Assembly: GCF_023715505.1 (NCBI RefSeq)
Contig: NZ_JAMBOH010000038.1
Coordinates: 1-39,523 of the forward strand
DNA: 39,523 nt
Reading direction: 5' to 3'
From: Neobacillus cucumis
GTDB taxonomy: Bacteria; Bacillota; Bacilli; Bacillales_B; DSM-18226
The notes beneath the pieces are model-generated. The model made no database searches and was not told the origin of the DNA. It saw nothing but the letters and a program-made list of their open reading frames with translations. The translations under genes and the position numbers were made by a program. Of this stretch, positions 22,940 to 32,198 are shown in pieces. Each line of letters begins with the position of its first letter. Within the stretch, counting starts at the first letter, position 1.

Positions 22940-24187
22940 TTAACTTGCTCGTGTATCCGGTGACATGCTGCGAATTTTTCCTGGATTTCTTTTATCCTTC
23001 GCTTTAGGTGTCCCGTTACCTGGTGCCTTGATCATCATGGCGATGATAACAGATACAATGCTTAAAACTGCAATCAGCTTAAAGGTAGGGATAAATCCAC
23101 CTAATGAAGAAGCAATAAATGATCCCGAAATCGCACCAATACCGAAGCCTTGATAGATGATTCCATAGTTTTTACTTTGATTTTTCAAACCAAAGAAATC
23201 AGCTACGATGGCTGGAAATACGGTAATATTCCCGCCAAAACAAAACGCAATTGCTGCCACACTAGCAAAGAACAATCCATAATTAAGGTGGACAAAACTT
23301 AATACCGTAACCGCTGCCGCTGTAACAAGCAATGCGCCTGATACTACTCGTAATCGGCCTACTTTATCGGATAAGGCTCCAAGTATGATACGTCCGCTTG
23401 TATTAAAGATAGCCACTAACGCTACTGCATTACTTGCCGTTGCAATATTAAGCCCTGCCATTTTAACACCAATATCCTTCACAATTCCAATCAGGAATAA
23501 ACCGCTCATGCATGTTGTAAAGAAGATCACGAATAAGAGATATGCTTCCTTCGTTTTCAACATTTCTTTCACAGTATAGTCTTTTTGAATGCTGCCATTT
23601 TGAATTTTCGATTCATGAATTACTTTTGCTTCCCTAACTAGAAAAGAACCACCTACGACCATAATCATGACGATTAGTCCCCAGAAAAAGAAGGCCTGGG
23701 TAACTCCAGCTGACTGAATGAATGACCCGTTAATGAACTTGAATATCAAACTACCTGTACCGTACGCTCCAACTGAAATACCAGAAATAAGTCCTTTTCT
23801 TTCAGGAAACCATTTAATTAAATTTGATAAAGATGTGATATAGGCAGTACCATCTGCTGCCCCAACAATGACGCCTGCTAAGATATAAAGCATCCATAAG
23901 GATGATACTTGTGAACTAATAATTAACCCTGCACCTAGGACAATGCCGGCACAAATAAGTAAGCGGCGAATACCCCATTTATCTTGCAGCTTCCCTGCGA
24001 ACAACGTTGATAGTGCTAAGGCCAAGCTAGTAATCGAAAAAGTCAAAGCAACTGAATTAAACTTCCAGCCAAAGTGGTCGACTAAGGGCTGGTTGAAAAG
24101 ACTCCAAGTATAGATAGTACCTAATCCCATTTGTACAATAATCGTTCCTATTACAATTAACCAACGCCGATCCTTGCTTGCTTTCAT
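22940..24187 (-). CDS. OFA family MFS transporter (oxalate/formate antiporter type)
   Basis: Protein of 415 residues with twelve membrane helices. The N-terminus WLIVIGTIIVQMGLGTIYTW and the block WSLFNQPLVDHFGW are hallmarks of the OFA branch of the major facilitator superfamily; AGKLQDKWGIRR is the loop 2-3 MFS motif and GALSDKVGRLR its second copy in loop 8-9. Family members move small mono- or dicarboxylates such as oxalate, formate, lactate or pyruvate. The gene lies 150 bp downstream of a LytS/LytT two-component system on the same strand, arranged like carboxylate-sensing systems, so induction by the pair is plausible. Substrate not readable from sequence. Confidence 0.87.
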   Translation of the reverse strand: MKASKDRRWLIVIGTIIVQMGLGTIYTWSLFNQPLVDHFGWKFNSVALTFSITSLALALSTLFAGKLQDKWGIRRLLICAGIVLGAGLIISSQVSSLWMLYILAGVIVGAADGTAYITSLSNLIKWFPERKGLISGISVGAYGTGSLIFKFINGSFIQSAGVTQAFFFWGLIVMIMVVGGSFLVREAKVIHESKIQNGSIQKDYTVKEMLKTKEAYLLFVIFFTTCMSGLFLIGIVKDIGVKMAGLNIATASNAVALVAIFNTSGRIILGALSDKVGRLRVVSGALLVTAAAVTVLSFVHLNYGLFFASVAAIAFCFGGNITVFPAIVADFFGLKNQSKNYGIIYQGFGIGAISGSFIASSLGGFIPTFKLIAVLSIVSVIIAMMIKAPGNGTPKAKDKRNPGKIRSMSPDTRAS

Positions 24188-24335
24188 TTTAATCTCCTCT
24201 TTTCTCCCAATAAAAAAATGATCATTCTGTTTTTAGTAATTTTTAATTACCTTGTAGATGTGATCATCATATCATTGAAAAATAGGAAGAAATCGTTTTC
24301 AGAATGAAATGCTTATTATTCGGAATGAATGGATA

Positions 24336-25103
24336 TTATAGCTGCATAATTTGTCGAAACGCTTTTACTTTACTTCTGCTTACCGGAATTTCTGCATTCA
24401 GATCTTTAAGACGCAGCAGGTAGGTTTGGTTAAACCATGGCACAATTTCACGGATTTTCGTTAAGTTAACTGTATACGATCGGTGACAGCGAAAAAACAT
24501 GTCGTCTGGTAGATGGGCATGGAACTCCGTTATACTCATCTGCATCGTATACTCCTCATTCAACGTATACACCAATGTCAACTTTTCACTTGCTTCTGCA
24601 TAATAAATGTCATTTACATCTGTCACAATAATTTTATCGTTCTTTTTTAAATTGATTCGGTTTGAAGACTTTGCATGGACCTCCATTTCTTGTACTGCAG
24701 CATTAGGTCTATTGTTTAAGATATTAGTCTGTGTCTGATCACGTTTATAAGCTGCCTCAAGTCGGCTTAACATTGTTGACATCCGCTTTTCATCATATGG
24801 CTTGAGGATATAATCAAAGGCTTCAAGCTCAAACGCTTGAGCAGCATGTTCCTTATAGGCCGTGGTAAACACAATATAGGGTCTTTTCGTAAATTTGCTA
24901 ATGGTGCTAGCCAGCAGCATGCCATCAAGTGATGGGATATTGATATCCAAAAAGATCACATCTGTTTCTTGCTCCTGCAAAAATTTTAAAACATCTAAGC
25001 CATCATCAAAGAAATGAGTGACTTCAATTTCACTATAAGCTTCAATTAAGTACTCCAATTCCTCACGAGCTGGAATTTCATCTTCCACAATAATTGCTTT
25101 CAT
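24336..25103 (-). CDS. LytTR response regulator (LytT/YehT/YpdB family)
   Basis: Protein of 255 residues. The receiver domain (1-120) has the acidic pair EDE at the start, phospho-acceptor Asp53 in [14 protein letters not shown], and [20 protein letters not shown] with the conserved Lys following. A linker leads to a LytTR DNA-binding domain (about 150-253) with [19 protein letters not shown] and [20 protein letters not shown]. It overlaps the sensor gene by four bases (ATGA). Targets are probably direct repeats upstream of the OFA carrier gene; I did not find a convincing pair of LytTR half-sites by eye. Confidence 0.9.
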   Translation of the reverse strand: MKAIIVEDEIPAREELEYLIEAYSEIEVTHFFDDGLDVLKFLQEQETDVIFLDINIPSLDGMLLASTISKFTKRPYIVFTTAYKEHAAQAFELEAFDYILKPYDEKRMSTMLSRLEAAYKRDQTQTNILNNRPNAAVQEMEVHAKSSNRINLKKNDKIIVTDVNDIYYAEASEKLTLVYTLNEEYTMQMSITEFHAHLPDDMFFRCHRSYTVNLTKIREIVPWFNQTYLLRLKDLNAEIPVSRSKVKAFRQIMQL

Positions 25104-26761
25104 AACCTCTCCTTTACCATGTCAAAAAAAACTTCCGTACCAGGTGATAACCGGTTAATCACCAGTCCATTTCCATAAATCAGTTTGACTCGCTGATGAA
25201 CATTATACAAGCCGATTTTGTTAGCCGGTACCGTATCATTCTGCACATTGTTGATGACATCTTCACTAATTCCAGCACCCGTATCCATTACGCTTACTCT
25301 TATTTTTTCTCCCAAATCTTTGACTGCAATTGTCACCACTCCGGGGCCTTTTTTCTTTAAAATGCCATGATTAATGGCGTTCTCCACTAACGGCTGGATG
25401 AGAAGACTTGGTATGTTTACATTTACTTCGTCTATGTCATAGTCTACAGTCAAACGGCTGCCGAAACGGGCCTTTTCTATTTCTACATAATCACGGACTT
25501 GTTCCAACTCTTTATGAATATTTATCAATTCATCACTTACCTCTAAATTGTAGCGCATATAGCCAGATAGATTTATAATCAACTCACGGGCCTTGTCTGG
25601 ATTCCTTCTTGTCGTGGAGGCAATGGCATTAAGGGCATTAAACAAAAAGTGCGGATTAATCTTGGTTTGAAGTGCCTTCAACTCTGCCTTATTCGATTCG
25701 GCCTTTATTTGTTCGATCCTTGAAACCTCCATTAGAGTAGAAATGATTTGAGAAAGTCCGATCGCCATTGTCTGAAGGGAATAAGTCATTTTATAGGATT
25801 TTCGATAGTAGATTTTTAGTGTTCCCGTTACCTCACCGTGTTCCTCAAAAGGAACAATCAACAGAGAGTGAATTTGGGGGGTATGGTGATCGGCGATATG
25901 ATTCCGAATGATGAACTTGCCTGTTCGGATCGCTTCTTTCGTCAAATCACTGATAATTTCCTGACCAGTTACATATCTTTCTTCTCCAAAACCAACATAG
26001 GCGAGTACATTTTCATTATCTGTAATGGCCACCGCATCGGCGTTGATATCATTTTTTATAATACTGCAGATTTGCCTTAATGAATCCGTATTGATGGAGC
26101 GAAAATAAGGCATGGTCTTATTGGCGATATCTAATGCAAGCTTCGCGTGTCGTGCCGCAATGGTTTCCTTCTCACCCTCCACACTCATTACCAATAATAC
26201 AATCAGACCGATGTTTAATTCTCCTACTATCATAGGAAAGGCTATCTTAGAAACGATGTCCAAACCAAGTGAAAATGGATCAGCCATGGCAAGAATCAAC
26301 AGCATGGTCAATACTTCACAAAACATCCCAGCCGCAATTCCATAGATCCATCGCAACGACCTCTTTACTTTTCGGTTAATAAAACCCGAAACAATCCCCG
26401 CAATAATACTTGTGATTAAGCATGGAACTGAGGTGATTCCGCCAATATCAATCAAATAGCGGTGCACACCCGAAACGACGCCCGAAATGATTCCCACCCA
26501 AGGCCCAAACAAAATACCACCAGACACAACAGCAATGATCCTAGTATTCACAAGGGAACCTTCAACATTGATCCCTGAATAGGTACCAAAAATGGCAAAT
26601 AAACAAAATAAAATGGTAATAACAAGCCTCTCTGTAAGAGAATGGCGGTCTTTTTGCAGGGATTCCTTAAATTTTGGGATCCGAATCATAAAAAACAGAC
26701 AAATCAACAGCAAGGCTGCTCGTTCAAATAAATGGATCAGCATTTCTAATGATGTATTCAT
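25100..26761 (-). CDS. LytS-type sensor histidine kinase
   Basis: Protein of 553 residues. The first 195 or so residues form five to six helices of the 5TM-5TMR_LYT sensor domain ([20 protein letters not shown], then [15 protein letters not shown]). A GAF domain spans about 225-345 ([20 protein letters not shown]). The His_kinase box is [20 protein letters not shown], where His in NPHFLFN is the phosphorylation site, followed by the HATPase with [15 protein letters not shown] (N box) and MDTGAGIS (G box). It is the membrane sensor of the overlapping LytT-type regulator. Related systems (LytS, YpdA, BtsS) sense pyruvate or electrical state of the membrane; the adjacent OFA carboxylate carrier makes a carboxylate signal more likely. 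Confidence 0.9.
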   Translation of the reverse strand: MNTSLEMLIHLFERAALLLICLFFMIRIPKFKESLQKDRHSLTERLVITILFCLFAIFGTYSGINVEGSLVNTRIIAVVSGGILFGPWVGIISGVVSGVHRYLIDIGGITSVPCLITSIIAGIVSGFINRKVKRSLRWIYGIAAGMFCEVLTMLLILAMADPFSLGLDIVSKIAFPMIVGELNIGLIVLLVMSVEGEKETIAARHAKLALDIANKTMPYFRSINTDSLRQICSIIKNDINADAVAITDNENVLAYVGFGEERYVTGQEIISDLTKEAIRTGKFIIRNHIADHHTPQIHSLLIVPFEEHGEVTGTLKIYYRKSYKMTYSLQTMAIGLSQIISTLMEVSRIEQIKAESNKAELKALQTKINPHFLFNALNAIASTTRRNPDKARELIINLSGYMRYNLEVSDELINIHKELEQVRDYVEIEKARFGSRLTVDYDIDEVNVNIPSLLIQPLVENAINHGILKKKGPGVVTIAVKDLGEKIRVSVMDTGAGISEDVINNVQNDTVPANKIGLYNVHQRVKLIYGNGLVINRLSPGTEVFFDMVKERL

Positions 26762-26851
26762 GCCAAAAATCCTCTCAAATTACGCATCGATATCTTGGTT
26801 GATAATGGTTCTTCTGTACCTTTATTTTATGCAGGTTCATTCAATTGTAAA

Positions 26852-26878
26852 AGTCTGCCGCGTGATGGTAGGCAGACT
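26852..26878 (-). terminator. Terminator of the SEC-C protein gene
   Basis: Perfect 8-bp stem AGTCTGCC/GGCAGACT with an 11-base loop, then TTTTAC on the minus strand, 20 bp after the stop. Confidence 0.7.
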
Positions 26879-26897
26879 GAATAAATTCATATTATAT

Positions 26898-28118
26898 TTA
26901 TTTTCCACAACACTTTTTATATTTCTTGTTACTTCCACATGGACAAGGGTCATTTCGGCCAACTTTCTGTCTGGTTGTGAAATCCACAATATTCTCTTTA
27001 GGATTTGGAAATGGCAACAAGGTTTCTTGCTCATATGCCCCCGATAGCTCTCTTGGCGAATACCCTTTGAGTAACCATTGCCTCGTATTATTCATGAGAT
27101 TTACGACTTTGTCCATACAAGCCCTTACCATTTCTATATTTTTGAATTCTAGTCTGCTTTGCAGAAATTGAAAAATATGATTTGGACTCTCCCCAATGTT
27201 AGTCGCATAAACGCATTCTTCTACCATTCCATCCGCTTCTTGTCTGCTCATTTCATAGTTTTGAGTTAAAAAGTGAACCAATTGAAGATAGCAATCATTT
27301 CGTTCGATATATCCAGGTTCACCCGCTCTAAGTAATTGCTCTGTGGAGAATGGGAAAAATGCCAGGTCTTTTCTGGTTTTGTGTTCACCCCTTACTTTTT
27401 CTGAATCAAAGACTCGACTATTGGAAAAGCCAAACTTATCCAATCTTATTTGCTCGTAGTAGGATATAGCATGATTGATGACAGATAGATAATCGGAAAG
27501 TCTGATAGGTTCATTCATGTATTTTTCTAGCAAATCATGGAGCTCTGTGAGGGTCAAAGTCCCATAATAGTAGAGCAATCCTTGTGTAAGTTTGATCCAT
27601 TCTGTATTACGTCGGCTAATCGAGATTAATGGCTTGTGGTTGTCTCGAATAAACTCATTCTCAACTATTTCTTCAGGTATAGCCACGATCTTTTTGCCTT
27701 CAAAAGTTCCTGTGAAGATGATACCTATGTTGCGAAAGTAGTTTAGTTGATTTGCCGTTAATTTTGGCGCTTCCATATACCCGCCATGATGGACTATTTT
27801 TTTGATTAAGTTGTAACGCTCTTGGTCCAGAAACATGCATAACTTTTCAAACGAAAGTGGAATCTTTATACTTAATAAATCTATTAATTCCCCTTTTTTT
27901 AGCTGACTAGCGCCTTTTATCTCTAAACGTCTTCTTATGGAACTTAACTCATCTTTGGATAAGCTACTAAGCGCATCGTTTATTGTTAACGGAACAGAAA
28001 TATCACTCCAAATTTTTAATTCCCGTTTCTGTTGGTTCTTCCGTGTCATCTCTCTTAAACCTTCTAAAGCGCTCTGTAATTTTTCATAAGTTTCTTTATC
28101 CATGCTGCTAGTATTCAA
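26898..28118 (-). CDS. SEC-C motif domain protein
   Basis: Protein of about 406 residues. The start is set at TTG 28116-28118 because AGAAGGTGATC lies eight bases upstream; an in-frame ATG at 28103 is the alternative. The C-terminus is a SEC-C zinc motif, VGRNDPCPCGSNKKYKKCCG, with Cys-x-Cys and CysCys ligands. Near residues 50-85 there is a SAP/Rho-N-like helix pair (IRRRLEIKGASQLKKGELID, then LLSIKIPLSFEKL). The middle is helical with no catalytic motif. SEC-C proteins range from SecA tails to uncharacterised proteins such as the YecA group; the role here is unknown. Single gene with its own terminator. Confidence 0.8.
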   Translation of the reverse strand: MNTSSMDKETYEKLQSALEGLREMTRKNQQKRELKIWSDISVPLTINDALSSLSKDELSSIRRRLEIKGASQLKKGELIDLLSIKIPLSFEKLCMFLDQERYNLIKKIVHHGGYMEAPKLTANQLNYFRNIGIIFTGTFEGKKIVAIPEEIVENEFIRDNHKPLISISRRNTEWIKLTQGLLYYYGTLTLTELHDLLEKYMNEPIRLSDYLSVINHAISYYEQIRLDKFGFSNSRVFDSEKVRGEHKTRKDLAFFPFSTEQLLRAGEPGYIERNDCYLQLVHFLTQNYEMSRQEADGMVEECVYATNIGESPNHIFQFLQSRLEFKNIEMVRACMDKVVNLMNNTRQWLLKGYSPRELSGAYEQETLLPFPNPKENIVDFTTRQKVGRNDPCPCGSNKKYKKCCGK

Positions 28119-28127
28119 GATGATCAC

Positions 28128-28518
28128 CTTCTAAAAATAGTAGTTTAATGTCATTTTAAAATGGTTTTATGTAAGAAAAGGCTCGCCCTTTTTAGGTGTT
28201 TATTATATCAGAAAAAAAGTTTATACTAAACTGTTTTATCCCACATGCTATTAACGCTTAGTTTTTAAATGTTCAATAGTATCACTCAAGTATAAATCAT
28301 TTTTTAGATACGCTTTCGGCTTTGACGATAGATTAGGAAAAGAGTGAAGCAACAGACAATTAATATTTAAAGGGTTCCGTTTTAAGGTATTATTCTTAAT
28401 TTTGTGCCAAAATGACAGTAGCATTGACATCGATATTTACATAAAAAAAGCAAAAACTAGCCAATACAATGGCGAGTTTTCTTTGTTTAAGAACCGTATT
28501 TAACTGATATGACCTCAA
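28128..28518. other. Intergenic region with one hairpin
   Basis: No gene seen. A stem (AAAACT-GCCA against TGGC-AGTTTT, 28453-28480) with one mismatch has T runs on both sides and could terminate in either direction. It lies only 38 bp before the CotD-like ORF, so a promoter for that gene would have to be very close or upstream of the hairpin. Confidence 0.45.
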
Positions 28519-28764
28519 GTGTTTCCAGCTACAGATGATCCACCACTTGTCTCACCGGGGCAACAATACGTAAAAACAAATTTATTTAATAAAGTAGTTA
28601 CACATTTACATCCTTCACATACAACAACGGTTAATAACCTTCATGTTACTCATCAACACTATTTCCCCCACACAGATTCCTGCATAAATGAATGCAGTGA
28701 AATACATACAATGTGCGGTGTTCCAGTCAACCCTTGTTGTCCATTTAGTCCATTTGGTTTTTAA
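28519..28764 (+). CDS. CotD-like spore coat protein, start uncertain
   Basis: The open frame gives 81 residues ending CCPFSPFGF. The blocks VTHLHPSHTTTVNN, HVTHQHYFPHTDS and the Cys/Pro-rich tail are those of the CotD inner-coat family, with ten histidines and five cysteines. The frame is closed by TGA at 28507-28509 just upstream. The only early start is GTG 28519, with no ribosome site, and the reading PQVFPATDDPPL starts directly after the stop. The usual CotD N-terminus (Met followed by a short His/Arg/Pro segment) is missing. The gene may have lost its start, or it uses the GTG poorly. A strong terminator follows. Confidence 0.65.
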   Translation: MFPATDDPPLVSPGQQYVKTNLFNKVVTHLHPSHTTTVNNLHVTHQHYFPHTDSCINECSEIHTMCGVPVNPCCPFSPFGF

Positions 28765-28773
28765 TTTCACAAG

Positions 28774-28798
28774 AAACTCCCAAACGGGAGGTTTTTTT
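28774..28798 (+). terminator. Terminator of the cotD-like gene
   Basis: AAACTCCC (28774-28781), loop AAAC, GGGAGGTTT, continuing into T7; nine bases after the stop codon. Confidence 0.85.
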
Positions 28799-28871
28799 AC
28801 TTTTCAATTAGACACACTTTATATTCTGTATTCCATAAATGTCCCTTTCAATATGTACAAGCAATACATGT

Positions 28872-28914
28872 GCCCTACTCATTCGTGAGTGGGGCTCCTT
28901 GTTTTTAAAAGAGA
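28872..28914 (+). terminator. Second plus-strand hairpin
   Basis: GCCCTACTCA (28872-28881) with TGAGTGGGGC (28886-28895), tetraloop TTCG, followed by TCCTTGTTTTT. No gene lies between it and the cotD terminator, so it is a back-up terminator or the end of an unseen small RNA. Confidence 0.55.
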
Positions 28915-28923
28915 ACATAAAAA

Positions 28924-28943
28924 CAGACTCTATAAAGAGCCTG
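28924..28943 (-). terminator. Terminator of the cold-shock gene
   Basis: CAG-CTCT (28924-28931) with AGAG-CTG (28936-28943), one mismatch, then TTTTTATG on the minus strand. Confidence 0.6.
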
Positions 28944-28962
28944 CCTCAGTTTGTTCTTATTA

Positions 28963-29163
28963 TTAAGCTTTACGAACGTTAGCCGCTTGAGCTCCACGTT
29001 GACCTTGCTCAACGTCAAAAGTAACTGCTTGACCTTCGTCTAAAGATTTGAAACCTTCGCCTTGGATAGCTGAGAAATGAACGAATACGTCTTCTCCGCC
29101 GTCACGTTCGATAAATCCGAAACCTTTTTCTGCGTTAAACCATTTTACTTTACCCTGTTCCAT
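28963..29163 (-). CDS. csp: Cold shock protein, CspA family
   Basis: Protein of 66 residues from ATG 29161-29163, seven bases after AGGAGGAA; an upstream in-frame start would add 22 residues unlike the family. It reads [20 protein letters not shown] with RNP1 (KGFGFI) and RNP2 (VFVHF), the OB-fold RNA- and ssDNA-binding surface, and ends [11 protein letters not shown]. Length is standard. It acts as an RNA chaperone at low temperature or in growth transitions. The 5' leader is long, about 100 bases or more, and contains a 7-bp hairpin right before the ribosome site. Confidence 0.95.
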   Translation of the reverse strand: MEQGKVKWFNAEKGFGFIERDGGEDVFVHFSAIQGEGFKSLDEGQAVTFDVEQGQRGAQAANVRKA

Positions 29164-29178
29164 TTTGTTTCCTCCTGC

Positions 29179-29195
29179 TGTGTGCTTTGCACACA
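29179..29195 (-). promoter_or_regulatory. Hairpin in the csp 5' leader next to the ribosome binding site
   Basis: TGTGTGC-TTT-GCACACA forms a 7-bp perfect stem ending three bases before the AGGAGG site (29171-29176). Cold-shock mRNAs commonly have structured leaders; this stem may help present the site or respond to temperature. Confidence 0.5.
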
Positions 29196-29287
29196 ATGTG
29201 TTACTATCCTTGCACTCAGTGATCATCAAGACGAAAAGTTAATCTTATACTATCCTTTACACCGATCAAAAATAATTCTTCTAAAGT

Positions 29288-29583
29288 TTAACATTTTTTA
29301 AAAGTATTTGCAAGAAGACCTAAACACAACCATTTTTTCTCTTCCTTTTTTCTTAGTAATGAAATAACTGCTATGGTTCCAAAAATAAAAAGCATAACTG
29401 TTAGTAGCCACCACCTGAAACTCCACTTGATGATCGTTACAAATAAAACAAAAATAATGAAAGTGCTAATACGTACCTAATTTCTTTTGCTCTTCTGATT
29501 GGATTTCGTGATGATGCTATGTATTTATGTATTGCTAATCCTTCCTCGACAATCCCTGCTAAAATAAGCAAGACTATTCCCAT
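29288..29583 (-). pseudogene. Small membrane protein gene with a frameshift
   Basis: ATG 29581-29583 lies behind AAAAGGGGAG and starts MGIVLLILAGIVEEGLAIHK, then SSRNPIRRAKEIRYVLALS before running into a stop after 48 codons. A one-base shift near 29460 continues FIIFVLFVTIIKWSFRWWLL, then TVMLFIFGTIAVISLLRKKE to a TAA at 29288-29290. Together: one N-terminal helix, a basic loop, two more helices and a Lys/Glu tail, about 97 residues. The good ribosome site and coherent second half show a formerly intact three-helix membrane protein. Family not recognised. Confidence 0.5.
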
Positions 29584-29750
29584 TTAATTTCTCCCCTTTT
29601 ACAAATCCATCTGATTTGGAGTACACCCAATTAATAGATTTTTTCTATATTTATGAAAAAAATATAAGCCAGCCCTCGCTAAATGCATATCTTATTATGA
29701 TCCCCGCATTTCCCATCTAGAAAGCAAATGCTTCGAATTTAGGCGCTAAA

Positions 29751-29911
29751 AAGGCAACTCCCCCAAGGGGATAGTTACCTAGTTTGAAAATTCCCTCTTC
29801 CAAGGAAAAATACAAGAATCAAAATAAGAGCGCAAAGTAACTACCATTTAAGGTTGTTTCTTTGCGCTCTTAACGTCAGCCCGATATTCTATAGGAATCA
29901 GGTTGACTTTT
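29751..29911. other. Cluster of three adjacent hairpins in a gene-free stretch
   Basis: Between the small membrane gene and the amino-acid transporter operon: hairpin 1 at 29753-29779 (AACT-CCCC against GGGG-AGTT), hairpin 2 at 29826-29871 (perfect 12-bp outer arms AAGAGCGCAAAG/CTTTGCGCTCTT with further inner pairing), hairpin 3 at 29875-29911 (GTCA-CC-GAT against ATC-GG-TGAC). Hairpin 2 with CTTATTTTG on the minus strand is probably the terminator of the glnQ-type operon. The others are unexplained. Confidence 0.5.
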
Positions 29912-30004
29912 CCTAAATATATCTTAGGACACCATTTAAGTGTTCCCACACAGCTCGTGTCCATATTGTAATTGCAAGGTCTTTTTAAGAGGTTAAAAAT
30001 CTGT

Positions 30005-30733
30005 TTATAACACCTTACTTAAGAAAGCCTTTGTTCTCTCATGCTGAGGGTTTCCGAATAACTGATTCGGTTCATTTTCTTCTACAATATACCCTCCATC
30101 CATGAAAATAACACGATCGCCAACTTCCCGGGCAAATCCCATTTCATGTGTAACAACCACCATGGTCATTCCTTCCTTAGCAAGCTGCTTCATAACCTCT
30201 AATACATCACCGACCATTTCCGGGTCAAGTGCAGAAGTCGGTTCGTCAAACAGCATGATTTTAGGATTCATTGCCAGAGCCCTTGCTATAGCCACCCGTT
30301 GTTTCTGTCCACCAGATAGTTCTCCCGGATAACTGCTAGCCTTTTCTTTCAGGCCAACCTTATCAAGCAGCTCAAGGGCCATTTTTTCAGCCGCTGCTTT
30401 ACTAATCGAAAGAATTTTAATAGGACCTAACGTGATATTTTCTAAAACCGTTTTATGAGGAAACAGATTAAATTGTTGAAATACCATTCCAACATCTTGT
30501 CTAACTTTGTTGATATTAATTTTTGGGTCCGTAATATTATGTCCGTTAATCACTACCTCACCACCTGAAATGTCTTCCAGGCGATTTAGGCACCGGAGGA
30601 ATGTACTCTTTCCCGAGCCAGAAGGGCCTATTACACATATTACTTCTTTTTCTTGAACTTCAGCGTTAATATCTTTTAAAACCTCTAGTTTCCCAAACGA
30701 TTTGCTTAAGTTTTTTACTGATATAATGCTCAT
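30005..30733 (-). CDS. glnQ: Polar amino acid ABC transporter, ATP-binding protein
   Basis: Protein of 242 residues, the ATPase of a PAAT-type importer. Walker [21 protein letters not shown] (about 35-54), Q-loop [12 protein letters not shown], signature [17 protein letters not shown], Walker [21 protein letters not shown] and switch His [14 protein letters not shown] are all intact. It overlaps the permease gene by four bases and is the last gene of the three-gene operon, which takes up glutamine or a related amino acid. The gene symbol follows the family; exact substrate not shown. Confidence 0.9.
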   Translation of the reverse strand: MSIISVKNLSKSFGKLEVLKDINAEVQEKEVICVIGPSGSGKSTFLRCLNRLEDISGGEVVINGHNITDPKININKVRQDVGMVFQQFNLFPHKTVLENITLGPIKILSISKAAAEKMALELLDKVGLKEKASSYPGELSGGQKQRVAIARALAMNPKIMLFDEPTSALDPEMVGDVLEVMKQLAKEGMTMVVVTHEMGFAREVGDRVIFMDGGYIVEENEPNQLFGNPQHERTKAFLSKVL

Positions 30734-31374
30734 CGAACCTGAATCCTCCTTTCAACAAAATTAGCAAGAAGGGTTAACAAATAAATAATGATAAAATAAA
30801 TGACACCTACAGCCAGCCAAATCTTAAATGCTTCAAAGGTTGCTGAAGCCTGAATTTGACCCTGCTGTGTTAAATCTGCAATACCGATAACGGATAACAG
30901 CGAAGTGTCTTTTAAACTAATAATGGATTGGTTCGTAATCGTAGGAAGCATTCTTCTAAAAGCCTGAGGCAGGACCACGTAACGCATTGTTTGTGCTCCG
31001 GTAAAACCAATCGATCTAGCGGCTTCTGTTTGTCCCTTATCAATTGATTGAATACCGGCTCTGATAATTTCTGCAAAATATGCCCCCGCATTAATCGCAA
31101 CAGTGATAATACCAGCTGTTGTGCTGTTTAAAGAAACCAAATGCAGCGAATTCACTCCAAAATATATAAAAAACAACTGTACAATAAATGGAGTTCCACG
31201 AATCGCATCAACATACACTTTTGCAATCCAATGCAAGAATTTAAGAGGTGCAAGCCGTAACAAGGCCATCAATAAGCCAATTAAAAAACCTAGAATAATA
31301 GCAATAACAAATATATAAAGTGTGACTTGTAATCCTTTTAGTAATATTGGTAAAGCTGCAACAATTATATCCAC
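30730..31374 (-). CDS. glnP: Polar amino acid ABC transporter, permease
   Basis: Protein of 214 residues from GTG 31372-31374, placed eight bases after AAAGGGG; the in-frame start at 31392 would sit upstream of that site. Five membrane helices, with the EAA loop [20 protein letters not shown] (ATPase contact) and the family block [20 protein letters not shown], then [15 protein letters not shown]. It forms the membrane channel with the ATPase encoded next to it. Expression relative to the binding protein is probably reduced by the stem-loop at 31400-31416. Confidence 0.9.
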   Translation of the reverse strand: MDIIVAALPILLKGLQVTLYIFVIAIILGFLIGLLMALLRLAPLKFLHWIAKVYVDAIRGTPFIVQLFFIYFGVNSLHLVSLNSTTAGIITVAINAGAYFAEIIRAGIQSIDKGQTEAARSIGFTGAQTMRYVVLPQAFRRMLPTITNQSIISLKDTSLLSVIGIADLTQQGQIQASATFEAFKIWLAVGVIYFIIIYLLTLLANFVERRIQVR

Positions 31375-31399
31375 TGTTTCATCCCCTTTCAAAAAGAAA

Positions 31400-31416
31400 G
31401 CGCGCTTAATGCGCGC
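31400..31416 (-). promoter_or_regulatory. GC-only stem-loop between binding-protein and permease genes
   Basis: GCGCGC-TTAAT-GCGCGC, a perfect 6-bp all-GC stem, 11 bases after the binding-protein stop, followed on the minus strand by TTTCTTTTTG. It can act as a partial terminator and as a 3' stabiliser for the upstream message. Confidence 0.7.
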
Positions 31417-31427
31417 CCAATCAATAG

Positions 31428-32198
31428 TTATTCACCAAGATAAGTTTTTATAATTTTATCATATGTTCCATCTTTTTTGAGTTCAGCAAGACCTTTATTA
31501 ATTTTTTCAATTAAGTCCTTGTTTTGCCCTTTCAAAACAGCAATTCCATATTGGTCTCCATTTAAGCGGTCACCGACAATTTTCAAACCAAGGTCCTTTT
31601 GGGCAATAGCGTAAGAGATAACAGGGTAGTCTTCAATAAGTGCATCTGCATTTCCATTAGAAACTTCCTGGAACATTGCAGGACTATCATTAAACTGAAC
31701 GACATTAATTCCTAGCTTTGATGCATTAGCTTGTGCATATTCAGCACCCGTTGTTCCTTTTTTTACAGCTACTGTTTTTCCTTTAAGATCTTTAACTGAT
31801 TTAATAGTTGCATTATCTTTTTTAACAACAACTGTTAATCCTGCATCAAAATACGGAGTTGAGAAATCTACTACCTTTTTTCTTTCATCTGTAATACTCA
31901 TCCCTGCAATAGCTACGTCAAGTTGATTGGCTTGCATGGCTGGAATAATACCACCAAAGTCCATTGGGTTAAGTTCAATTTTAAAGCCCTGATTTTTCGC
32001 AATGGCATTAATCAAGTCAATATCAATACCTTTATACTCATTTCCATCCTTATATTCAAATGGAGGGTAAGTCGTGTCCACGCCGACTTTATATACCTTT
32101 TCACTATTCGCTTTCTCTCCTGATGTTTCCTTACTACCGCACGCTGCGATAAAAACAGTCAGAATTAAAAATAAACTAAATAAACCTAATTTTTTCAT
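31428..32198 (-). CDS. glnH: Polar amino acid ABC transporter, substrate-binding lipoprotein
   Basis: Protein of 256 residues from ATG 32196-32198, behind AGGGGTG. Signal peptide [15 protein letters not shown] with lipobox IAAC, so Cys is the lipid-modified mature N-terminus. The SBP_bac_3 domain begins [20 protein letters not shown] and contains [31 protein letters not shown] and the ligand-contact region [12 protein letters not shown]. It binds glutamine or another polar amino acid outside the membrane and delivers it to the permease. First gene of the operon; the 494 bp upstream contain the promoter. Confidence 0.92.
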   Translation of the reverse strand: MKKLGLFSLFLILTVFIAACGSKETSGEKANSEKVYKVGVDTTYPPFEYKDGNEYKGIDIDLINAIAKNQGFKIELNPMDFGGIIPAMQANQLDVAIAGMSITDERKKVVDFSTPYFDAGLTVVVKKDNATIKSVKDLKGKTVAVKKGTTGAEYAQANASKLGINVVQFNDSPAMFQEVSNGNADALIEDYPVISYAIAQKDLGLKIVGDRLNGDQYGIAVLKGQNKDLIEKINKGLAELKKDGTYDKIIKTYLGE

